From: Bacillus solitudinis
Lineage (GTDB): Bacteria > Bacillota > Bacilli > Bacillales > Bacillaceae_D
Assembly: GCF_002797395.1 (NCBI RefSeq)
Contig: NZ_KZ454943.1
Span: 1,786,308 to 1,850,307, forward strand
Length of the DNA: 64,000 bases
Direction: 5' to 3'
Position 1 is the stretch's first letter; every line of letters begins with the position of its first letter. The translations under genes and the position numbers were made by a program. Shown in pieces: positions 52,272-62,106 of this stretch. The notes beneath the pieces are model-generated. The model had not been told where the DNA came from, made no database searches, and saw nothing but the letters and a program-made list of their open reading frames with translations.

Positions 52272-52298
52272 AGCGCCCTTTCTTAAGGGGCGCTTTCA
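52272..52298 (+). terminator. Terminator of the two-component genes
   Basis: AGCGCCC and GGGGCGCT pair around TTTCTTAA, followed by TTCATT; it lies 38 bases after the regulator stop codon. Confidence 0.75.
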
Positions 52299-52345
52299 TT
52301 AATTTACACTCATTTGTCTACCTAATCTATGGACTATCCTCTGAA

Positions 52346-52373
52346 TTGTATACGCTTACATACGTGTTATATT
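52346..52373 (+). promoter_or_regulatory. Promoter with overlapping cre-like site before the sugar-binding protein gene
   Basis: TTGTAT (52346-52351) is 16 bases from TATATT (52368-52373). The sequence TGTATACGCTTACA at 52347-52360 fits the CcpA cre consensus TGWNANCGNTNWCA at all but one position and overlaps the -35 region, where CcpA would repress. Confidence 0.55.
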
Positions 52374-52415
52374 CTAGATGCAATAAAAAATAACAGTTTA
52401 AGAGGAGGTTCTAAC

Positions 52416-54116
52416 ATGCGTAAAACCGTTCAAGCTTTACTAATCCTATTCGTCTTTCTTATGGTTCTAGCAGCGTGTTCAAACGAGGAAACTGGTACAA
52501 ATGATTCTCAAGCGGAGGAAACACCTAAGGCATCATTAGCTGAACCTGGAGATCCATTTGGGAAATACAACGAACCGATCACAATTCGGATTGGGCAAGA
52601 GGTAGACCCCACTGATACGAGTTTACCAGCAAGTGATTCCCCGTTAGATAATCAATATACACGTAGTGTAAAAGAAAATTTAAATATTGATGTTGAACAC
52701 TACTTCACAGCGTCTCCAGCAAATTACGACCAAAAGGTAAGCCTTTCTATTGCTAGTAATGATTTACCTGATGCGATGATTGTCGGACCTATTGAACTGA
52801 GACAGATGTATGAGGCTGGCCAATTAGAGGACTTAACCGATGTGTTTGAAAACTATGCCTCACCAGCGATTAAACGAATTATTGAAAGCACAGGCGGCAT
52901 TGCCTTGGATAGCGTAACGTACGATGGGAAAATTATGGCCATTCCAAACGTTCAACTTCAAGCGGACGGTGTCCATTTATTATGGGTACGCCAAGATTGG
53001 CTCGACCAGTTAGGACTCGAACCTCCGAAAACGGTAGAGGAATTAGAAAAAGTAGCACAAGCATTTGTTGAGCAGGATCCTAATAATAGCGGTAAACAAG
53101 ATACGATAGGATTAGCTGGTCCAGATTCAAATGGTAAGCTCTATGCTAATTTCTTAGAGTCAACAAATAATCTTTACGGCTTCGATGGCATTTTCTCTGC
53201 GTATGATGCTTACCCTGGTTATTGGGTAGAAGGAGACGACGGAAACCCCGTTTACGGCTCCATTCTTCCAGAAACAAAAGAAGCACTTGGTAAATTACGT
53301 AATATGTATGATAAAGGATTAATTGATCCAGAAATGGCTGTAAGACAAGATTCAGCAGAGTCGATCATAAGTGGCCAGACTGGTATGTTCTTTGCTCCTT
53401 GGTGGATGGGCTATGGCCCACTTGGTGATGCGATTGCTGAAAACCCAGATGCGAACTGGCAGGCTTATGCCCTTCCTCTTAACGCTGAAGAAAAATATGC
53501 ACCTCATATGAGTACGCCATCTAACAATTTTGTTGTCGTTAGAAAGGGCTATGAACACCCCGAGGCTGCTATGAAAATGCTAAATAATTTATTGCAAAAT
53601 GAAGCTACTTTCGATCCAAGCCTTGGAGGGCCAGGTTACTATCCTTTACGTCTAGTCTTTGCCCCATCTGATGAAACAGAATATAGCGTGGAGGCTTTAC
53701 GTGAAGTCCTAGCAGGAACAAAAACAGCTAAAGATTTCGAAGACAAACCTGAATATAAGCTACTCGTTTCAGATGCAGAACAAATAAAAAATGTGAAATT
53801 AGAACCGTATGATGACTTAAATATGGAACATTGGGATCCTCAAGCTGACTTGGGTGCCTGGAAACGGATGTACTCTCTTATGGTAGGTGGCAGTCCCCTA
53901 GTGGATACAGGGATTGAAAGCGTCTATAGCTCACTTTATTCACAAACAAAGACCATGGAAAGTCGGTGGGTCAACCTTAAAAAGCTAGAAGATGAAACCT
54001 TTTTAAAGATTGTCATGGGTGCCGCTCCACTTGATAGTTTCGATCAATTTGTTGAAGATTGGACAGCACAAGGTGGAGAAAATATAACAACTGAGGTTGC
54101 CGATATTGTTGAATAA
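52416..54116 (+). CDS. ABC sugar-importer substrate-binding lipoprotein (LplA-like)
   Basis: The ATG after AGAGGAGGTTCTAAC gives 566 residues. MRKTVQALLILFVFLMVLAAC has a lipobox with Cys21. The length, over 500 residues, is typical of the LplA/YtcQ-type oligosaccharide-binding proteins. Segments such as LPDAMIVGPIELRQMYEAGQ and WMGYGPLGDAI fit the family. It delivers an oligosaccharide to the two permeases downstream. No ATPase gene is in the operon, so the shared MsmX-type ATPase would be used. A weak terminator after it can keep its expression higher than that of the permeases. Confidence 0.9.
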   Translation: MRKTVQALLILFVFLMVLAACSNEETGTNDSQAEETPKASLAEPGDPFGKYNEPITIRIGQEVDPTDTSLPASDSPLDNQYTRSVKENLNIDVEHYFTASPANYDQKVSLSIASNDLPDAMIVGPIELRQMYEAGQLEDLTDVFENYASPAIKRIIESTGGIALDSVTYDGKIMAIPNVQLQADGVHLLWVRQDWLDQLGLEPPKTVEELEKVAQAFVEQDPNNSGKQDTIGLAGPDSNGKLYANFLESTNNLYGFDGIFSAYDAYPGYWVEGDDGNPVYGSILPETKEALGKLRNMYDKGLIDPEMAVRQDSAESIISGQTGMFFAPWWMGYGPLGDAIAENPDANWQAYALPLNAEEKYAPHMSTPSNNFVVVRKGYEHPEAAMKMLNNLLQNEATFDPSLGGPGYYPLRLVFAPSDETEYSVEALREVLAGTKTAKDFEDKPEYKLLVSDAEQIKNVKLEPYDDLNMEHWDPQADLGAWKRMYSLMVGGSPLVDTGIESVYSSLYSQTKTMESRWVNLKKLEDETFLKIVMGAAPLDSFDQFVEDWTAQGGENITTEVADIVE

Positions 54117-54123
54117 TTCCATA

Positions 54124-54150
54124 GGCTCCGGAGTCAATCCGGGGCTTTTC
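54124..54150 (+). terminator. Weak terminator/attenuator after the binding-protein gene
   Basis: GCTCCGGA and TCCGGGGC pair (with one G-T) around GTCAA, followed by TTTTCTTC. Its place between binding protein and permeases suits partial read-through. Confidence 0.6.
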
Positions 54151-54178
54151 TTCAATCAAGAGTGAGGAGGAGAGGCAC

Positions 54179-55117
54179 GTGAAAACACAAACCGAGACGC
54201 AAACGACTAGACATACTCGCAAGAAAACACGTTATAAAGGAAATGCCAAACATTATTACCTGATGCTGTTGCCGGGATTTATTTGGATATTTATTTTTAG
54301 TATCGTCCCTATGTTCGGAGTCGTGATAGCCTTTCAAGATTTCAATCCAGGAAAAGGAATATTAGGATCTGAGTTTATTGGATTAGAAACATTCAGATAT
54401 ATGTTCTCACTGAATGATACAGCAAGTATCTTTTTTAATACGATTTACATTGCGGTCATGAAAATAATCGGAAATTTATTAGTCCCATTGGTCTTTGCAT
54501 TAATGCTTAATGAAGTCCGCCACACATTTTTCAAGCGCTCCATTCAAACCATTGTCTACCTACCACATTTTCTATCATGGGTTATTTTAGGTGGGATTTT
54601 ACTTGATATTTTCTCCTTTCAAGGGCCTGTCAACCAACTTTTAAGTGCCGTGGGAATCGATCAAATTTTATTTTTTGGCCGAGCAGACTTATTTCCCTAT
54701 TTGGTTGTTGGAAGTGACATTTGGAAGGAATTTGGTTTTAATACGATTATTTATCTAGCGGCTTTAACAGGAATTAACGCAGCCCTATATGAAGCTGCAG
54801 GTATCGACGGTGCTTCTCGCTTTCGCCTCCTTTGGCATATTACATTACCAGGGATTCGAACGACTGCCGTTTTACTTGCGGTACTTAGCCTTGGAAATGT
54901 CTTAAATGCTGGTTTTGACCAAATCTTTAACTTATATAACCCACTAGTGTATTCCACAGGTGACATTATTGATACATGGGTTTACCGGGCCGGCTTGTTG
55001 AATATGCAGTATGAACTAGCAACAGCCGTTGGCCTATTAAAGTCTGTCGCTGGGTTAATTTTAATTACGATATCTTACTTCTTAGCTTATAAAACAACAA
55101 ACTACCGTATTTTCTAG
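54179..55117 (+). CDS. ABC sugar-importer permease, LplB-like
   Basis: A 312-residue protein with a GTG start after GAGGAGGAGAGGCAC. Six membrane helices are predicted. The EAA loop reads YEAAGIDGASRFRLLWHITLP, the contact site for the ATPase. The N-terminus is hydrophilic (about 25 residues). It forms the transport pore with the next gene product. The assignment is by family signature. Confidence 0.92.
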   Translation: MKTQTETQTTRHTRKKTRYKGNAKHYYLMLLPGFIWIFIFSIVPMFGVVIAFQDFNPGKGILGSEFIGLETFRYMFSLNDTASIFFNTIYIAVMKIIGNLLVPLVFALMLNEVRHTFFKRSIQTIVYLPHFLSWVILGGILLDIFSFQGPVNQLLSAVGIDQILFFGRADLFPYLVVGSDIWKEFGFNTIIYLAALTGINAALYEAAGIDGASRFRLLWHITLPGIRTTAVLLAVLSLGNVLNAGFDQIFNLYNPLVYSTGDIIDTWVYRAGLLNMQYELATAVGLLKSVAGLILITISYFLAYKTTNYRIF

Positions 55118-55135
55118 TAGAACGGAGGGATATAA

Positions 55136-56026
55136 ATGGTCAGAGATAAGACGCTAGGCTCTAAAATTTTTGATGTAACTCTTATTTGCATATTAATCGC
55201 GATTGCCATCACCTGTATTTTACCACTATGGTACACATTAGCCCTTTCATTTAGCACTAAATCGGCTGCAGCAGCGGGGCAAGTAGTACTATGGCCGGTT
55301 GGCTTCAACTTTAACTCTTATGCCCAATTACTAAATGATGGCCAGTTTTTTCAATCATTCTGGATTTCCATTAAACGAGTTGCCTTGGGCGCGGCATTAA
55401 ACTTTATCATTGTTCCGTTAATGGCCTACCCTTTGTCAAAAACAACGAGAGATTTTAAGTTCAGAAACTTTTTAATGTGGACGCTTATTTTCACAATGTT
55501 ATTTAACGGCGGTTTAATCCCTCTTTATTTAACGATTAAAAATCTTGGACTTATGAACAGCATTTGGTCACTTGTATTAGTAGGTGGCGCACAAACAATC
55601 GTGTTTAATATTATTCTAACGATTAACTTCTTCCGTAACTTGCCGAAGTCGCTTGAAGAGGCTGCACTCGTTGATGGTGCTGGTCCTTGGTATATTCTCT
55701 TTAAGCTCTATATTCCACTTTCCGTTCCTGTATTAGCAACGATTACGCTCTTTTCAATCGTCTATCATTGGAATGAATTTTTATACGGCTTGATCTTTAT
55801 GACGCGCGAAGAGTTTTATCCTGTCCAAACTTATATTCAGCAAATGACGGTTGCTGTTGATCCGTCAAGTATGACAGAGGAGCAATATAAAAGGATGAGT
55901 GAGCTTTCGAACCGGACGTTGGATGCGGCGAAGTTATTTATTGCGATGGTTCCAGTCTTAGTCGTCTATCCATTTTTGCAGCGGTTTTTCATTCATGGTA
56001 TTACATTAGGATCTGTCAAGGAATAG
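55136..56026 (+). CDS. ABC sugar-importer permease, LplC-like
   Basis: A 296-residue membrane protein. The EAA loop is LEEAALVDGAGPWYILFKLYI and the C-terminus RFFIHGITLGSVKE is the usual end of LplC/YtcP-type permeases. ACGGAGGGATATAA precedes the ATG, 18 bases after the first permease. It partners with the LplB-like protein. Confidence 0.92.
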   Translation: MVRDKTLGSKIFDVTLICILIAIAITCILPLWYTLALSFSTKSAAAAGQVVLWPVGFNFNSYAQLLNDGQFFQSFWISIKRVALGAALNFIIVPLMAYPLSKTTRDFKFRNFLMWTLIFTMLFNGGLIPLYLTIKNLGLMNSIWSLVLVGGAQTIVFNIILTINFFRNLPKSLEEAALVDGAGPWYILFKLYIPLSVPVLATITLFSIVYHWNEFLYGLIFMTREEFYPVQTYIQQMTVAVDPSSMTEEQYKRMSELSNRTLDAAKLFIAMVPVLVVYPFLQRFFIHGITLGSVKE

Positions 56027-56125
56027 TGGTTTACGCATGGTGAAGCTTTCCGTTCAAAGTTCTACGCCCACTCTTCATTACGCTGAAAAACACTAATTAA
56101 TTTCTGAATAAGGAGAGGTCTTTTT

Positions 56126-57838
56126 ATGCTTCGGTTATTTGAGACTCATAAAGTTAGAAAGCAACAAGAACTAAGTGGTTTGTGGGATTTTGCTAAAACT
56201 GATAGTGATGAAATCAACCCAGCCTATTCATATCAACTACCTGTTCCGGGATGCTGGGAAATGCATCCTGATTTATTAACCTATCGTGGGAAGGGGCAGT
56301 ATCGTACGTTTGTTAATATTGAACGGAAGAGTGCAATTAGGTTAGAGTTTAAAGGAGTAAGTCACACCGCAGAAGTGTATTTCAAGGGGATACTTGTAGC
56401 GGAGCATTATAATGCCTATACTCCTTTTTCAACCGTGATTAACGACGTCGAACCCGGGCGGCATGAAATCGTCGTGAAGGTCGACAACTCATTTTCTGAA
56501 AAGTCTTCGCTTCATATTCCAAATGATTATTATACCTATGGTGGAATAATTCGTCCGATTTCTATAGAGGAAATTGCTAGTTCATACATTGAACGAATTG
56601 CTTTCACACCAGAGAAAGTAAATGGCGTGTGGCAAGCTGAGGTTGAAGTAATCACGAGCAATTTAGCAGAGAAAGACATGCCGATTACTCTCAAAGGGTT
56701 ATTAGATGAGCACCCTTTTGATATTGGGACTACCACCATTCCTGCTAAAACTAACGGCATGAGCCTCACAAAGAAAATAATTTTTGGCGATGTTACGGAA
56801 TGGTCTCACGAGAAACCGCAACTCTATTTACTAGATATTCAATTGTTTCTAGAAGAACAAGAGTTTCCTTCTGATGATTTAATCGAAAGAGTCGGTTTTC
56901 GAACAGTTACAACGAAGAATGAAAGAATTCAAATTAATGATAAAGATGTCGTTTTGAAAGGATTTAACCGTCATGAGGATCATCCTCTCGTCGGAGCGTC
57001 ATTCCCGCTTCAGTTAATGATCCATGACCTTGACTTAATGATTGATATGGGGGCCAATAGCGTTCGAACGAGCCATTATCCAAATGATGAGATTTTCCTT
57101 GATTTATGTGATGAGCGTGGAATATTAGTATGGGAAGAGAACCATGCAAGAGGCTTAAGTTTAGAGCAAATGCAGAACCCCTATTTTGCTAAACAATGTG
57201 ACGTGGTTAACCGTGAAATGGTCGAAAACCATTATAACCACCCGAGTATTATCATCTGGGCTATTTTAAATGAATGTGCTAGTAATACAGAAGAAGGTCG
57301 TATTCATTATAAAACGCAACTTGAACAAATTCGCTCGTTGGATCATAGTCGCCCCTTAAGCTTTGCGTCTCACCATCGTGATAAGGAACTTTGTTTTGAT
57401 TTGGTAGACATCGTTTCCTTAAATTTGTATCCACAATGGTACGGAGACGAAGACCCGGGTGATTTAGTCGATGCTAGTAGGTTGTGGGCTAATCAACTTG
57501 GAGGGAACGGCAAGCCCTTGATTATGAGTGAATTTGGTGGAGATGGTTTCTATGGGTTTCGTTCCCCTACAAAAGTTAAAGGCTCAGAGGAACGACAAGT
57601 AGACATTATTGAGAAAAATTTAGAAGCCTACACTCAAAGAGACTTCGTATCTGGAATGTATATCTGGCAGTTTTGTGATTGCCGTGTAACTGAAGAGGGA
57701 TCCTGGCCCCTCATGCGAGCACAAACTCAAAATAGCAAAGGGATTGTTGATGCATACCGCAGACCCAAATTAGCTTATTCCACTGTGAAAAAGTATTTTA
57801 AGGAAGCGACTGAACACGTAAAAACCGAACCTTCTTAA
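56126..57838 (+). CDS. Glycoside hydrolase family 2, beta-glucuronidase-like
   Basis: A 570-residue cytoplasmic enzyme with no signal peptide. The sugar-binding (about 10-160), immunoglobulin-like (about 165-260) and TIM-barrel (about 265-560) domains follow in the GH2 order. The acid/base is Glu383 in WAILNECAS and the nucleophile is Glu469 in IMSEFGGDG. NRHEDHPLVG and NSVRTSHYP are GH2 signatures. Near the C-terminus N536-S-K538 (QNSKGIVDAYRRPK) gives the NxK motif that binds the carboxylate of glucuronides. That points to beta-glucuronidase or beta-galacturonidase rather than beta-galactosidase. It is last in the importer operon and would cut the imported sugar. Confidence 0.85.
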   Translation: MLRLFETHKVRKQQELSGLWDFAKTDSDEINPAYSYQLPVPGCWEMHPDLLTYRGKGQYRTFVNIERKSAIRLEFKGVSHTAEVYFKGILVAEHYNAYTPFSTVINDVEPGRHEIVVKVDNSFSEKSSLHIPNDYYTYGGIIRPISIEEIASSYIERIAFTPEKVNGVWQAEVEVITSNLAEKDMPITLKGLLDEHPFDIGTTTIPAKTNGMSLTKKIIFGDVTEWSHEKPQLYLLDIQLFLEEQEFPSDDLIERVGFRTVTTKNERIQINDKDVVLKGFNRHEDHPLVGASFPLQLMIHDLDLMIDMGANSVRTSHYPNDEIFLDLCDERGILVWEENHARGLSLEQMQNPYFAKQCDVVNREMVENHYNHPSIIIWAILNECASNTEEGRIHYKTQLEQIRSLDHSRPLSFASHHRDKELCFDLVDIVSLNLYPQWYGDEDPGDLVDASRLWANQLGGNGKPLIMSEFGGDGFYGFRSPTKVKGSEERQVDIIEKNLEAYTQRDFVSGMYIWQFCDCRVTEEGSWPLMRAQTQNSKGIVDAYRRPKLAYSTVKKYFKEATEHVKTEPS

Positions 57839-57847
57839 CAGTCTCAG

Positions 57848-57876
57848 AGAAGCGGCAATGGCTCCGCATATTGCTT
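57848..57876. repeat. Dispersed repeat, copy B
   Basis: GAGAAGCGGCAATGGCTCC and GCATATTGCT follow one another here, matching copy A (minus strand, 40592-40630) with few differences. Confidence 0.55.
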
Positions 57877-57887
57877 AAAGGCCATTG

Positions 57888-57964
57888 AAAAAAGGTAAAA
57901 ATCGCGAGGGCACTGAAATAGGTAAAGCACCCTTTGATGTGCCCTCGAAAATCGTACCTTTTTT
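57888..57964. terminator. Bidirectional terminator between the GH2 gene and glpP
   Basis: CGAGGGCAC (57905-57913) pairs with GTGCCCTCG (57939-57947). Outside it AAAAAAGGTA and TACCTTTTTT also pair. T-runs occur on both strands, and two convergent genes end here. Confidence 0.85.
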
Positions 57965-57972
57965 AAATTTCT

Positions 57973-58524
57973 CTAATATTCTTTCCAGAGGTTTGGGTTT
58001 GAGGTGGTGATGGCGGTGGCGCCTGCTTCTAGGGCATTGATGACGTCTTGTTCTGTATCAATAAGTCCACCAACTAGGACCGGGACCCCTGTTTTAGCGC
58101 TTACTTTTTCAATAAGTGAGGGAATGACGCCTGGTAATAGCTCAATATAGTCTGGCTTGACTTTAGGGATTAGTTTATACGTTGTTTCAATTGCCGAGCT
58201 ATCGAGTAAAAATACGCGCTGAATGGCATCAACGCCTTTTTTCTTAGCAGCCTGAACGGCTCCTGCCCTTGTTGAGATAATTCCCGCTGGGTTCATTTCT
58301 TGACATAAAAATTCAACTGCGTATTCATTTGGCTTTAACCCATTAATTAAGTCCACATGTAAGATGAGTTTCTTATCCGCTTTGTTCACCGCGTTAATGA
58401 TAGAACGGATTTGACCAAGATGACTCTCTAATAACACCCCGTATTGATAGTCACTTCTTAAAAATTTCTCAAGCTGCTTCCATTCTCGGAATGCCGGTAG
58501 CACCTGTTGATTTTTATATGCCAT
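57973..58524 (-). CDS. glpP: Glycerol-3-phosphate-responsive antiterminator GlpP
   Basis: A 183-residue TIM-barrel-like RNA-binding protein. ESHLGQIRSIINAV, LHVDLINGLKPNEYAVEFL, GIISTRAG, RVFLLDSSAIE, IELLPGVIPSLI and AITTSNPNLWK match B. subtilis GlpP closely. When bound to glycerol 3-phosphate it prevents termination in glp leaders. Its likely targets are the glpK and glpD leaders at 47.1-48.9 kb. It is about 9 kb from them, with the two-component/ABC/GH2 block between, unlike the compact B. subtilis glpPFKD order. Confidence 0.95.
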   Translation of the reverse strand: MAYKNQQVLPAFREWKQLEKFLRSDYQYGVLLESHLGQIRSIINAVNKADKKLILHVDLINGLKPNEYAVEFLCQEMNPAGIISTRAGAVQAAKKKGVDAIQRVFLLDSSAIETTYKLIPKVKPDYIELLPGVIPSLIEKVSAKTGVPVLVGGLIDTEQDVINALEAGATAITTSNPNLWKEY

Positions 58525-58567
58525 GCTTCATCAAACTCCCTCCGTGAATTTTCACACTCTTCTATGT

Positions 58568-59572
<1,005 letters not shown>

Positions 59573-59594
59573 TCACATATCTTGAATTAATATA

Positions 59595-59633
59595 TCTTTT
59601 CAAAAAAGGAATGCGTTTCCTTTTTTGAAAAGA
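59595..59633. promoter_or_regulatory. 17-bp perfect inverted repeat upstream of the LacI gene
   Basis: TCTTTTCAAAAAAGGAA and TTCCTTTTTTGAAAAGA flank TGCGT, 35 bases before the repressor ATG. It could end alpha-galactosidase transcription or serve as an operator; there is no trailing T-run on minus. Confidence 0.55.
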
Positions 59634-59738
59634 CACAAAGCAATGAGCAAAGCCACCGAATACTTTAAAGCTCAACTATGAGTGTGGTTCTCATAATTGA
59701 GCGTTCGACAGCAAGCATTTTACTTTGTACGTCTCTTT

Positions 59739-61967
59739 TTAAACTTGTTTTAAATGGAAAACATCTGATTGATAATCTCCGCCCCGCTCAGACACCCCTT
59801 TATTAACCCCGTTAAACTCCGTGGAAAGACTTAACCCCTGGAACATTAGCTCATCTCCAAAGTATGTCCCTTCTTTTCCCTCTATTGCATAATCTGCCTT
59901 TTCATTTAAACCTTTAAGCAAAAGATTCGTTTGTTTTCTTGGATTCGGTGCCGCTAACACTTTATACCACCCGACCAACGCTTCTCGCTTGTCTTTACTC
60001 ACAATCATCCAGGCTGTCTCATTATTATCAAATGGACTTAATAGACGATAAAAGTCTCCTTCACGAATTAGAGAACGATACTGCTTATAGTTTTCTACTT
60101 GATGTTTGACTACCTGTTTTTCTTCATCCGAAAGCTCGAGTGGATTAAGTTCATAACCAAATGTACCAAAATAAGCAGTGTTTGCTCGCGTTTTTAGTGA
60201 AGTTACTCGCAGGGTCTGATGATTTGGAACAGCTGAAACATGTGAACCCATACTATAAATAGGGTAAACCAGAGATGTTCCGTACTGAATTTTTAATCTT
60301 TCAACAGCATCCGTATTGTCACTTGTCCACGCTTGTGGCGCGTAGTAGAACATTCCTGGATCAAAGCGGCCTCCCCCGCCTGCACATGATTCAAATAAGA
60401 CATTTGGAAATTCCTCAGTTAATTGTTGATATAATTTATAAACCCCTAAGATATAGCGATGAAAAAATTCGCCTTGCTGGTCTGCAGAAAGCGCTGCCGA
60501 ATAAGCCTCCGTCACATAACGGTTCATATCCCATTTAACATATGACAGATTTGTCTTCTTGATAATGGCAGCCATTTTTTTATAAATATACGTTACAATC
60601 TCACCTCTAGTGAAATCTAATACCCGTTGATTCCGCCCAAGCGAAGCATGACGGTTCGGTGTTTCAATTGCCCAATCTGGATGTTCAAGAAATAACTCGC
60701 TTTTCGGGCTAATCATCTCTGGCTCAAACCACAGACCAAACTCCATCCCATTTTCGCGAATTTTCTTCGCTACATGTTCAAGTCCATAAGGGAGTTTCTC
60801 ATTATTTTCCCACCAATCACCAAGTGAAGTGGTATCATCGTCTCTCTTCCCGAACCATCCATCATCAAGGACGAATAATTCAATCCCTAATTGACTAGCC
60901 TCTTTAGCAATTTCGAGCAGTTTATCTTCATTAAAGTCAAAGTAGGTTGCTTCCCAGTTATTAATTAAAATAGGACGGTCCTTCGTTTTCCAAACACTCC
61001 GTATTAAATGGTTGCGATAAAAGTCATGAAAGCTCTGACTCATACCATTTAATCCGTTTTCAGAATAAACCATAACCACTTCAGGCGATTGAAAGCTTTG
61101 ATGGGTATCGAGTTTCCACTCAAATCGGAATGGATGGATACCAACCATCACTCTCGCTGTTTCGTAGTGATCCACTTCAACCTGAGCTAAAAAGTTACTG
61201 CTGTACACAAAATTAAAACCATACACTTCTCCGCTTTCCTCACTTGTCGTTGGTCTTTTTAAAGCGAGAAAGGGATTATGCTGGTGTGAACTAGCTCCTC
61301 TGATGCTTGAAATCGACTGAATCCCCATTACTAGACGTCTCTCTTTTAAATGACGCTCTCTTGACCAGGCGCCTGATAATTGGACCATCTCAAATTCACA
61401 ACTAGCAAAGTCAATGGAACCTGCCATCATTCTTTCAAGATAGACACTTTCCTCGCCTGCGTTGATAATATGACTACTTCTCGTTATTACAGGACCGCTC
61501 GAAAAGATTGTATAATTTAAAGTTAGAATGAGTTTTTGTTTGGTATCTTCTAAGATAACCTGTAATGTTGTCGCCTCATCCTTCTTTTCTACAAAGGTTG
61601 CAGGTAATCCTTCCAAAACAGGCTTACCTTCTAAAATGCGATAGGTCTTGTATTGAAAATGACTAATATGACTTCCATCAAGCTGTCTAATACTAATCGC
61701 TGGTTCACGAAAGTCCGTTTGTCCATACACTGGAAATTCTTGGCGAACGGTCTCTAAAGAAAAGGCGGGATCGTCTTCATACGGATGGCAACTAGACGGA
61801 GTGGGGATGTTATACGATTGAAAACGCGAAAAGTCCTCCCGATGCGTCAACGCTTTGCCATAATATAAATGACCTAAATGACCATTTTTCATCACATGAA
61901 AGATGTAACTTATTTTACCATTCGTTAAATGAAACTGCTTATTCTCTTCATTTACTCGCACTAGCAT
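59739..61967 (-). CDS. GH36 alpha-galactosidase
   Basis: The ATG after AAGGAGTGTTCAGG gives 742 residues beginning MLVRVNEENKQFHLTNGK. An N-terminal beta-supersandwich (to about 320) precedes a TIM barrel. The nucleophile is Asp480 in VKWDMNRYVTE and the acid/base is Asp550 in WTSDNTDAVERL, at almost the same positions as in Geobacillus AgaA/AgaB. FVLDDGWFGKRDDD is the family signature. No signal peptide is present, so it should hydrolyse imported melibiose or raffinose-type sugars in the cytoplasm. It shares strand with the GH42 and LacI genes. Confidence 0.95.
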   Translation of the reverse strand: MLVRVNEENKQFHLTNGKISYIFHVMKNGHLGHLYYGKALTHREDFSRFQSYNIPTPSSCHPYEDDPAFSLETVRQEFPVYGQTDFREPAISIRQLDGSHISHFQYKTYRILEGKPVLEGLPATFVEKKDEATTLQVILEDTKQKLILTLNYTIFSSGPVITRSSHIINAGEESVYLERMMAGSIDFASCEFEMVQLSGAWSRERHLKERRLVMGIQSISSIRGASSHQHNPFLALKRPTTSEESGEVYGFNFVYSSNFLAQVEVDHYETARVMVGIHPFRFEWKLDTHQSFQSPEVVMVYSENGLNGMSQSFHDFYRNHLIRSVWKTKDRPILINNWEATYFDFNEDKLLEIAKEASQLGIELFVLDDGWFGKRDDDTTSLGDWWENNEKLPYGLEHVAKKIRENGMEFGLWFEPEMISPKSELFLEHPDWAIETPNRHASLGRNQRVLDFTRGEIVTYIYKKMAAIIKKTNLSYVKWDMNRYVTEAYSAALSADQQGEFFHRYILGVYKLYQQLTEEFPNVLFESCAGGGGRFDPGMFYYAPQAWTSDNTDAVERLKIQYGTSLVYPIYSMGSHVSAVPNHQTLRVTSLKTRANTAYFGTFGYELNPLELSDEEKQVVKHQVENYKQYRSLIREGDFYRLLSPFDNNETAWMIVSKDKREALVGWYKVLAAPNPRKQTNLLLKGLNEKADYAIEGKEGTYFGDELMFQGLSLSTEFNGVNKGVSERGGDYQSDVFHLKQV

Positions 61968-62106
61968 CCTGAACACTCCTTGGAATTTCACAAACAAAAG
62001 ACAGTTCCACCTCAAGTGAGCTTCGCCTGACAAAAAGAGTCTAAACGACCTACTTATGCCTAAGTTTAACCCAGATCATTTGAAATGGAACCGTCACTGT
62101 CATGAT

